From: an uncultured Coriobacteriaceae bacterium
GTDB taxonomy: Bacteria; Actinomycetota; Coriobacteriia; Coriobacteriales; Eggerthellaceae
Length of the DNA stretch: 5,815 nucleotides
Reading direction: 5' to 3'
Assembly: GCA_902767025.1 (NCBI GenBank)
Contig: CACXFZ010000054.1
Location: forward strand, 1 to 5,815
The translations under genes and the position numbers were made by a program. The notes under the pieces were generated by a model. That model had not been told where the DNA came from and ran no database searches. It saw only the letters and a program-made list of their open reading frames with translations. Of the stretch, positions 1 through 5,256 are shown one piece after another. Each line of letters starts with the position of its first letter. Position 1 is the stretch's first letter.

Positions 1-600
1 AGGCGCGTAGTGCTGTGCGATGCTGGGCGCGCACAGGCCGAACACGCCCACACGCACGCCACCTACGCTGAAGATGCGATGGGCCTGCGCGAACGCCTCC
101 GCGCCGTCCGGGGCGACCACGTTGGCGGCAAGCAGCGGGAATTTCGCCTGCGCAGCCAGTTCGGAGAGACGCTGCGTCCCCCAGCTGAAGTCGTCCGGGC
201 CGATGCCGGATGCATCGTAGCCCACCAGGTTCATCGCATCGACGACCGCCTCCCCTTCCGTGAACAGCGAGGCGTCGCCGCCCACGAAAGCGTTGCCCGA
301 CTCCAGGATCAGCACCTGGTAGCCACTCGATTCGTAGTCCCGGGACAGAGCGGCGACGGCGGCAAGCCCCATCGCCCCGTCTTCGGCTTCGCCGTTGGCC
401 TTCTTCGCCTTCAGGCTCCCGCCGATGTCGGTGTGGATGATGGCAAGCTTCGAATCGCTGGCAGCCGTTTCCGCATACGGGTCGGTGGCGCTGGGGCCCT
501 CCTCCTCGTGTCCGCAGGATGCCAGCAGCAGCGCCGCCAGCAGCAGGAAGACCGCAACGGGCAGAAGCCTTGCGGCTATGTCGAAGCGTTTTGTTCTCAT
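1..600 (-). CDS. UshA/5'-nucleotidase-like lipoprotein with degenerate catalytic motifs (C-terminus off window)
   Basis: Reading leftwards from an ATG at 598-600, 200 residues are visible and the frame is still open at the window edge. The start opens a textbook lipoprotein signal: MRTKRF, a hydrophobic Leu/Ala core (residues 12-27) and lipobox L26-A27-S28-C29, followed by an acidic Glu/Asp/Ser/Thr tether to about residue 50. This predicts a lipid-anchored extracytoplasmic protein. Residues 51-162 follow the order of the calcineurin-like domain of 5'-nucleotidases/UshA: IIHTD near 54-58, a GAMGLAAVAAL stretch (75-85), VLILESGNAF (96-105), FTEGEAVVDAMNLVGYDA (113-130), then DFSWG (137-141) and FPLLAANV (154-161). 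The family motifs HTNDxHG, GDAFxG and GNHEFDxG read HTDIGG, GNAFVG and GPDDFSWG here, so several metal ligands are replaced. The fold assignment is good; phosphohydrolase activity is doubtful. No strong Shine-Dalgarno is seen, but no other in-frame start lies nearby upstream and the signal peptide fixes this one. Confidence 0.85.
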   Translation of the reverse strand, partial: MRTKRFDIAARLLPVAVFLLLAALLLASCGHEEEGPSATDPYAETAASDSKLAIIHTDIGGSLKAKKANGEAEDGAMGLAAVAALSRDYESSGYQVLILESGNAFVGGDASLFTEGEAVVDAMNLVGYDASGIGPDDFSWGTQRLSELAAQAKFPLLAANVVAPDGAEAFAQAHRIFSVGGVRVGVFGLCAPSIAQHYAP

Positions 601-620
601 GCGCCCATGATACTTGCTGA

Positions 621-643
621 AACGCCCTGCGGCGCAAGGCGTT
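621..643 (-). repeat. Hairpin in the 5' leader of the lipoprotein gene
   Basis: Perfect 6-bp arms AACGCC (621-626) and GGCGTT (638-643) enclose an 11-nt loop that can itself pair TGC (628-630) with GCA (634-636). It ends about 20 nt before the lipoprotein start codon. There is no T-run on either side, so it is not a standard intrinsic terminator; a leader structure affecting translation or mRNA stability is one possibility. Confidence 0.4.
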
Positions 644-687
644 GACGAACCGTGGGCGAAAAGCCCCGAGGCGCAGCCGCACTGCAG

Positions 688-710
688 GGCGTGCAAAACG
701 GCAGCACGCC
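688..710. repeat. Inverted repeat, 7-bp arms
   Basis: GGCGTGC (688-694) and GCACGCC (704-710) are perfect reverse complements around a 9-nt spacer. The arms are GC-rich but no T-run follows on either strand. It could be a regulator-binding palindrome or an mRNA hairpin in the lipoprotein leader; the sequence alone does not decide. Confidence 0.4.
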
Positions 711-751
711 ATGACAGCTCAAAAGGATGCCGAGACGGGGCGGCAAACCGA

Positions 752-757
752 TATAAT
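752..757 (+). promoter_or_regulatory. Probable -10 box (TATAAT) of the HIRAN-TPR operon
   Basis: A perfect TATAAT stands out as the only AT-rich patch in this GC-rich gap and lies 45 nt before the HIRAN start codon, predicting a leader of roughly 35-40 nt. No good TTGACA-like -35 element is found at 16-18 nt spacing (the best is TGCCGA at 728-733) and there is no extended -10 TG, so an activator may be needed, or the hexamer may act alone. Confidence 0.5.
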
Positions 758-802
758 TGAACCAGGGAATAAGCGATCTGCGCACTGCGCTTGGGGATAC
801 AT

Positions 803-1270
803 ATGAGCGGATCTTTGATTGACAAGCTCGAAGAACTGGGACTGGCCGAACAAGGCGTGGTCACCCCTTCCCAAAAGATGTTCGCTGCGATGCGCCTGGC
901 GGGCACCTCCCCCGCCACCAACGAGCACGAAGGCAACTCCGAGCGCTCGGTGGGAAACGCCATCCCCATGCTCACCACGATGGTCGCCGGCACCGCCAAC
1001 ATCGAAGACTACCGCCGCATCTTGGACGAGCTGCACCCCAGCGACACACTGGAGCTGGTGCGCGACACGTCGAACGAGCACGACGCGCGCACGGTGCTGA
1101 TCCTGGACGGCAAGGGGCGCAAGCTGGGCTTTCTGCCCCACGGCGACAACGAGGCGGTCAGCAGCCTGATGGACGCCGGCAAGCACCTGTTCGCGCAGGT
1201 GTCCAACATCGACGAGAAGCACCACTGGGCCGAAGTGGCCATCACGGTGTTTTTGCAGGACACGCCCTAG
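803..1270 (+). CDS. Small HIRAN-domain protein
   Basis: 155 residues. Residues 1-56 form a poorly conserved-looking lead with a predicted helix (SLIDKLEELGLAE) and a polar stretch. Residues about 57-152 match the HIRAN domain: a beta strand ending VAGT (61-64), DTLELVRD (81-88), the NEHD box (91-94) followed by a beta strand, GRKLGFLPHGDNEAVSSLM (105-123), DAGKHLFAQV (124-133) and a last strand WAEVAITVFL (142-151). HIRAN domains are known from HLTF/Rad5-type helicases, where they bind 3' DNA ends, and also occur as short stand-alone bacterial proteins; DNA binding here is by analogy. I chose ATG 803 because GGGGA at 793-797 sits 5 nt upstream; an in-frame TTG at 791 would add four residues and overlap that ribosome-binding site. 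There is no signal peptide or membrane segment, so it is probably cytoplasmic. It is the first gene of a pair with the large TPR gene, 6 nt downstream. Confidence 0.85.
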   Translation: MSGSLIDKLEELGLAEQGVVTPSQKMFAAMRLAGTSPATNEHEGNSERSVGNAIPMLTTMVAGTANIEDYRRILDELHPSDTLELVRDTSNEHDARTVLILDGKGRKLGFLPHGDNEAVSSLMDAGKHLFAQVSNIDEKHHWAEVAITVFLQDTP

Positions 1271-1276
1271 GACACG
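1269..1276 (+). promoter_or_regulatory. Ribosome-binding site overlapping the HIRAN stop codon
   Basis: AGGA at 1269-1272 includes the last two bases of the HIRAN TAG stop and precedes ATG 1277 by 4 nt, a short but usable spacing. The arrangement suggests translational coupling of the two genes. The octamer AGGACACG also occurs 12 nt upstream at 1257-1264, forming a perfect direct repeat. Confidence 0.5.
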
Positions 1277-4200
1277 ATGAAGATTGCGCCGAAGCACATA
1301 GCCAACCTGGTGCGGTTCCACTGCGACCTGGACGATGCACTGCCCGATTCCTGGAAACCGGGCGCGCTGCTGGTCAAGGGCCCCGATGTGCTGGCAGGCA
1401 CCACCGAGTCTTGCAAGCCTTCGTCGTGCACGCGCGTGACGGTGTTCGCACGCCATGCGGCGCTGGCCGGCCCGGACGTGCCCGACCCGTGGCACATCGC
1501 CGCCGTCGACCGCAACGCCGCGTTCGTCGTGGCCGCCCGCCACGAAGTCGGCGCATGCACCCATGTCGCACTCGTCGAGCTCAGCGACAGGCAGCTGGGC
1601 GCTCCCCCTGTCATCTCCGCAGAACTGCGCGTGCACCTGCACTCGACATTCGAGGAATCCCGCATCCTCCCCGCGTTCCGCTTCGCACGCGACACGATCT
1701 ACCTGAAGGTGGCCACCGCCTGCAACACGCCCATTGGCGAGCGGCTGCACGAAGCGGCGCTGGACGAGGCGCAACGGGAAGCCATCAGCTCCCTGCGCCA
1801 GATCACGGGAGGCGTGGGTGCCATCGTCAAGATGGGCTTCGCCACCGCGACGGCCGCCCCCGCGCCGGCATCTGCCGCCGACGCGTCCGAGAACGACACG
1901 CCCGCCGGCGATGTGCAGTTCGAAACGAACGAAGGCGCAATGCCTGCGCCACCCGCCGACGAGCCGCAAACCTGCGAGCCCGCTGCCGAGCCTGCGAACG
2001 CACACGACGCACCAGGCGAGGCGGCGTCCGACGAGGCGCCTGCATCCAAGCCCGAACAGGCGCCCGCGCCCGTCTCCGGACAGGAGCCCGTGGCCGAGCG
2101 CATCACCGACGATTCCGCATCCCATGCAGATGCGAGCGAAGACGACGAGCTGTCCGACGCCAGCTGGATCGTGGCGCTCGCCGAATCGATCTTAAGCGAA
2201 AGCGCCGCCCAGTCCTACCTGGCCGCCAACGAGAGCTCCATGCAGCGCAGCCCCGACGGCGCCACGACGGCCCCTGAGGCATCTGCCGCCGCGCATGCCC
2301 TCTACGACAGCCTGCACGTCGAACCGGCCCCGCACGCTGCCCCCGCTGGCACAGGCGACGGGCAGCAGCCCGAAGAGCAGGCATCGTCGGCTGCAACGGC
2401 GCTCTACGAGACCCTGCATCACGCGGAAGCGTGCCTGGACGACCTGCCCGCCTACACGCCCATCCCCACGCCCAACGGCCTGGAGTTCCTGCAAGCCTCG
2501 TGCCGCAGCCTCGCGGCGCATCCCGCCCTGGAATACGAGGAAGCACAGCGCAACTTCGCGCGGCTGCTGCAGCGCCAGCTCGACCGCATCCTGATCAAGC
2601 GCCTCTACGCAGGCAAGCCCGAGCCGGCAACCGAACAGGAGCGCATCGCCGAAGGGCAGCGCCTGTGGTTCGACCCCCTGGCCGGCTGCGATTTCGCTCC
2701 CATCTTATCGGAGGATGCCTCCACGTACTTGGACAACCTGCGCCTGTCCTACCTGGACCGGCTGCCTGCCCAAGCACCCGGAAGCGCGCCTTCGGCCGCC
2801 GTCGAGCAGATGGTCAACCAGCTTGCGCTGGTGTCCGATGCCATCAACGGCGATCTGCACGCCTGCGCCGCGCTCATCGACAAGGAAGTGCGCGCGGTCC
2901 AGCTGCCCTACCGCTACCAGTTCTCGGTGAGCTTCGACATCGCGCAGCGCACGGCGCTGGTGAACCTGTTCCTGCCGCAGAAGGCGCTGTTCCCGTTGGC
3001 GATGAAAGCCGACGAGGCGGACATGATGCATTCTGCGTCGGGGTTCAACCGCCGCTACCAGAACGCCGCCTGCGCCCTGGGCGTGATGACATTGGCGCTG
3101 GTGAAGATGCACGCCCCCTGGATCCAGGACCTGGCCCTGAACGCCTGGTACCGCACGCCGGAACAGCCCCAGTGCGTGTTCACGCTGCGCACCGACGAGC
3201 GCACGCTGGCAGAGCTTTGCACCAACGACACGAACCTGGCGTTCCAGGCGCTCAAGAGCATGAAGGCCCGCATCCACAGCGGCAACCACCACGAGCTTCT
3301 GCCGCTCGAACCCACCTTCCCCCTGTACGAGGGGCTGGACATGATGTTCGGCTTCAAGGCCTTCGCCAACGGCTGGACCTTCCCGCCCACGTTCTGCGCG
3401 ATCGGCTCGGAACCCGACGAGCAGAACCTGGCCCACACGATCGACATGGTCAACGACATGCTGGCCCAGGGCATGACCACCCAGGCGTACCGCGCCGCAC
3501 GCGCCCGCGAGCAGGGCTATCGGCAGCGCTGGTTGGACGGCATCGAGGACGGCGTGCATGCGCTGTCGTGCGACAACGAGCTGGAAGAGCGGGTGTGCCT
3601 GGCGATGCTTGCAGGCGAGCGCGTGCACCTGCTGCCGCGCAAGCTGGGACAGCTCTACCACGTGCTGGGCGCCATCGCGGCGAGCATGGGCGTGGTTGCG
3701 CAGGCCCGCATCTACCTGGACCGGGCGATCTCGCTCAACCCCGCCTGCGCATTGAGCCTGCTCGAGCTGAGCAACGTCGCGGCCGCCGCAGGCGAGATCG
3801 AGGAGGCGCGCACGCTGGTGGAACGCGCGTCGGCCGTTGCCTATTCGCCCTACTCGGTCGCCCAGACGCTCAAGCAGCAGGGCTGGCTGGCCGCACACGA
3901 CGGCGACTACGAGGCGGCCTACTACCTGTACTGCTACTCGCTCGCCCTCTACGACTCCGAGTCGCACAAGGCGCTGTGCCACGAGCGCATCGGCGCGCTT
4001 CTGCACGTGCACGAGCAGAAGACGGGCCGCGCCCTGCGCGCAGCGGGCGAGACATCCATCGCCAACCTGGACACGAGCGTAGCGTGGCTGAATGCGCACG
4101 GATGGCACACGGGCATCGGGGAAGCGTGCTGGAATATCGCCAAGGCCCCGGTGGAACAGGCGCTCTCGGGCGGCCCTCTGCCCAACGCCTGCTACGTGGA

Positions 4201-4918
4201 GGCGTACATGACCGGCCTGCATGCCACGTCGGCCGACAACGCCGACGTGCGCAGCCTGATCTTGAACGTCTACGAAGTGCGCTTCGGCGACTTCCCCTTC
4301 TCGGACTACCTGCACAAGCCGATCCTGCTCACCGACAGCGACATCGTCTACACGCTGGATGCGCATGTGGGCCTGGCACCCGACGAGCCCGGGCGCAGCA
4401 CGGGCATCGCCGCCATCCCCTACATCGACCCCCACATGGGGCTGATGCTGCAGGTGCTGGGCTCGATCGATCTGCAAACCCGCGAGACCGCGCGCGTGCT
4501 TCCCGAGCACAAGCCGCTGAAACTTCCCGCCGCACCCTACCGCGACACGCCCTTCCTGCTGCTGCGACCGTGCGACTACCCCGACCTGCCGATCGAGTCC
4601 CACGCGCTCAACCTGGCACGCGACTACGCCGTGAGCCAGGAGCGCGACGCCACCCGCGGCCGGCGCGACATCGACCTGCTGCGCGACTTCGGCAACCCCG
4701 ACGACGTGCTGGTGCTGCTGGCCGGCAAGGGCCTGCGTCCCGAAGCGGTGTGGGGGCGGCTCGAGCGCGTCGACCGGGACGGCACGCTGTTCGCGCGCCT
4801 GGAAAACGAGCCGTACGACGACTTCGGCGTGCACGCCGGCGACGTGTGCCCGCTGATCCTGGATGCCGACCCGGAAAGCGGCCTGGTGCTCGCCTACGCG
4901 GGCAGGCCCCGTTCGTAG
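1277..4918 (+). CDS. Large multidomain protein: novel N-terminal domain, disordered linker, central domain, TPR repeats, DUF2314-like C-terminus
   Basis: 1213 residues; function unknown. Residues 1-187 form a compact alpha/beta-looking region I do not recognise. About 188-375 is low-complexity Ala/Pro/Glu/Asp, very probably disordered, with a twice-repeated ALYxxLH motif (341-347, 375-381). About 395-500 is helical and charged. About 545-640 has strand-rich YRYQFSVSFDI, a hydrophobic helix (NAACALGVMTLALVKM, 596-611) and a second strand pair; I cannot assign it confidently. About 790-895 reads as three TPR-like helical hairpins, the clearest being LYHVLGAIAASMG to YLDRAISLNP (793-822). Residues 1143-1205 (EAVWGRLERVDRDG, then LENEPYDDFGVHAGD) resemble DUF2314. 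There is no signal peptide or transmembrane helix, so it is likely a cytoplasmic scaffold-like partner of the HIRAN protein encoded just upstream. ATG 1277 is preceded by AGGA. Two TTA codons (306, 477) stand out in otherwise GC-rich codon use. The reading frame is certain; domain names other than TPR are tentative. Confidence 0.85.
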   Translation: MKIAPKHIANLVRFHCDLDDALPDSWKPGALLVKGPDVLAGTTESCKPSSCTRVTVFARHAALAGPDVPDPWHIAAVDRNAAFVVAARHEVGACTHVALVELSDRQLGAPPVISAELRVHLHSTFEESRILPAFRFARDTIYLKVATACNTPIGERLHEAALDEAQREAISSLRQITGGVGAIVKMGFATATAAPAPASAADASENDTPAGDVQFETNEGAMPAPPADEPQTCEPAAEPANAHDAPGEAASDEAPASKPEQAPAPVSGQEPVAERITDDSASHADASEDDELSDASWIVALAESILSESAAQSYLAANESSMQRSPDGATTAPEASAAAHALYDSLHVEPAPHAAPAGTGDGQQPEEQASSAATALYETLHHAEACLDDLPAYTPIPTPNGLEFLQASCRSLAAHPALEYEEAQRNFARLLQRQLDRILIKRLYAGKPEPATEQERIAEGQRLWFDPLAGCDFAPILSEDASTYLDNLRLSYLDRLPAQAPGSAPSAAVEQMVNQLALVSDAINGDLHACAALIDKEVRAVQLPYRYQFSVSFDIAQRTALVNLFLPQKALFPLAMKADEADMMHSASGFNRRYQNAACALGVMTLALVKMHAPWIQDLALNAWYRTPEQPQCVFTLRTDERTLAELCTNDTNLAFQALKSMKARIHSGNHHELLPLEPTFPLYEGLDMMFGFKAFANGWTFPPTFCAIGSEPDEQNLAHTIDMVNDMLAQGMTTQAYRAARAREQGYRQRWLDGIEDGVHALSCDNELEERVCLAMLAGERVHLLPRKLGQLYHVLGAIAASMGVVAQARIYLDRAISLNPACALSLLELSNVAAAAGEIEEARTLVERASAVAYSPYSVAQTLKQQGWLAAHDGDYEAAYYLYCYSLALYDSESHKALCHERIGALLHVHEQKTGRALRAAGETSIANLDTSVAWLNAHGWHTGIGEACWNIAKAPVEQALSGGPLPNACYVEAYMTGLHATSADNADVRSLILNVYEVRFGDFPFSDYLHKPILLTDSDIVYTLDAHVGLAPDEPGRSTGIAAIPYIDPHMGLMLQVLGSIDLQTRETARVLPEHKPLKLPAAPYRDTPFLLLRPCDYPDLPIESHALNLARDYAVSQERDATRGRRDIDLLRDFGNPDDVLVLLAGKGLRPEAVWGRLERVDRDGTLFARLENEPYDDFGVHAGDVCPLILDADPESGLVLAYAGRPRS
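1838..2401 (+). other. Low-complexity disordered linker within the large TPR protein
   Basis: This segment encodes residues about 188-375, dominated by Ala, Pro, Glu, Asp, Ser and Thr with few large hydrophobics except around 297-315 (WIVALAESIL and following). It separates the N-terminal domain from the rest of the protein and carries the first copy, and the start of the second copy, of the ALYxxLH motif. Such linkers usually tether domains or expose short binding motifs. Confidence 0.65.
3644..3961 (+). other. TPR-like repeat block within the large protein
   Basis: Residues about 790-895 hold three tandem helix-turn-helix units of roughly 34 residues. Each shows the TPR spacing of small residues: LGAIAASMG with ARIYLDRAISLNP (797-822), LSNVAAAAGEIEEARTLVERA (831-851) and QGWLAAHDGDYEAAYYLYCYSLALY (868-892). 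TPRs are protein-protein interaction platforms; the partner is unknown, the HIRAN protein being an obvious candidate. Confidence 0.7.
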
Positions 4919-4930
4919 CCCCTTCGGCTA
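4916..4930. terminator. Short palindrome spanning both convergent stop codons; possible weak bidirectional terminator
   Basis: TAGCC (4916-4920) and GGCTA (4926-4930) are perfect inverted arms around CCTTC. The left arm starts with the TAG stop of the large TPR gene; the right arm read leftwards starts with the TAG stop of barstar. Five base pairs and no T-run make it a weak terminator at best, but it is the only structure in the 9-nt gap between the two converging operons. Confidence 0.35.
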
Positions 4931-5242
4931 GTCGATGTCGTCGGGATTGTCGGGAATCTCGCCGAACTCCTCGGCGTCCATCACGCTGATGGCGTCGTTG
5001 TCGCGCGCGCTGCGGTAGAGCACCGTGCACGCACGGTCGAACCACGTGCGCTGCTCGCCGTCCTGCGGTTCGCTCGTGCGGCCGATCACGAAGCACACCG
5101 GATCGTCGATGTCGCCCAGGCAGTCGTTGAGGGCATCCAGGTTGCACCCGTAGTAGTCGGGGAAGTCGAGCTCGTCGGCCAGGTAGGCATGGAAGGCCGC
5201 CGCGTCCTCGAATTTCCCTTCGTCGATGAACACCCAGCGCAT
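4928..5242 (-). CDS. Barstar-family RNase inhibitor (immunity protein)
   Basis: 104 residues, against about 90 for Bacillus barstar. It binds and blocks the cognate RNase inside the producing cell. The family core is clear: the LADELDFPDYYG stretch (21-32) followed by NLDALNDCL (34-42), equivalent to PEYYGENLDALWDCL of barstar. Asp36 and Asp40 match barstar Asp35 and Asp39, which plug the RNase active site, and Tyr30 matches Tyr29. By eye, barstar Trp38 becomes Asn39 and Glu76 becomes Ser78. The C-terminus (89-104) adds an acidic tail absent from barstar. The start is ATG 5240-5242, preceded on the minus strand by AGAGGGGG and fitting the family N-terminus; the same frame is open further upstream, but that part overlaps the RNase coding sequence and looks spurious. 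It lies 11 nt downstream of the RNase gene, so the two are co-transcribed. Confidence 0.93.
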   Translation of the reverse strand: MRWVFIDEGKFEDAAAFHAYLADELDFPDYYGCNLDALNDCLGDIDDPVCFVIGRTSEPQDGEQRTWFDRACTVLYRSARDNDAISVMDAEEFGEIPDNPDDID

Positions 5243-5244
5243 GG

Positions 5245-5256
5245 CCGCCCCCTCTA
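5245..5256 (-). promoter_or_regulatory. Barstar ribosome-binding site overlapping the RNase stop codon
   Basis: On the minus strand, TAGAGGGGGCGG precedes the barstar ATG. The TAG is the RNase stop codon and AGAGGGGG is a strong purine-rich ribosome-binding site, with the G-run ending about 5 nt before the start. Overlap of stop and ribosome-binding site suggests inhibitor translation is coupled to that of the toxin. Confidence 0.6.

Larger units (their letters stand above)
601..802. other. Divergent intergenic region
   Basis: About 200 nt separate the leftward lipoprotein gene from the rightward HIRAN gene. It holds a rightward TATAAT box near 752, two clear inverted repeats (621-643 and 688-710) and smaller ones (654-666, 771-792). 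I see no RNA gene and no convincing promoter for the lipoprotein. The minus frame through 597-785 is open for 62 codons, but it has no ribosome-binding site and no recognisable product, so I treat the stretch as non-coding. Confidence 0.7.

Noticed and set aside
522..550. CAG/CTG-rich tandem-looking repeat
   Set aside because: It is the codon reading of the Leu/Ala signal-peptide core (LLLAALLLA) in the lipoprotein, not an independent repeat element.
10..645. 211-codon plus-strand open frame opposite the lipoprotein gene
   Set aside because: The minus strand here encodes a clear lipoprotein signal peptide and nucleotidase-like motifs; the plus frame has neither a fold signature nor a ribosome-binding site.
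751..758. Bidirectional promoter, reading the near-symmetric ATATAATT also leftwards
   Set aside because: The leftward hexamers TTATAT or TATATC match the -10 consensus at only 3-4 of 6 positions and lack a -35, so a leftward promoter cannot be supported.
597..785. 62-codon minus-strand frame whose TGA overlaps the lipoprotein ATG (ATGA)
   Set aside because: The overlap is what a coupled leader ORF would show, but the frame starts at a GTG with no ribosome-binding site, has no recognisable product and lies over the hairpins and the rightward promoter.
719..2125. Long open frame (468 codons) antisense to the HIRAN and TPR genes
   Set aside because: It is the mirror of GC-rich codon use on the plus strand. 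Its translation is a Gly/Arg/Val/His mix without domain features, and it runs across the likely promoter. The plus-strand frame has a recognisable HIRAN domain.
2705..4834. 709-codon open frame on the minus strand inside the TPR gene
   Set aside because: Typical antisense shadow of a high-GC gene. The product is rich in Gln, His, Arg and Val with no recognisable fold, while the plus frame shows TPR repeats.
2431..4989. 852-codon open frame on the plus strand in another frame of the TPR gene
   Set aside because: Arg/Ala/Pro/Gly-biased product typical of an off-frame read in high-GC DNA. It overlaps the real gene completely and has no domain signal.
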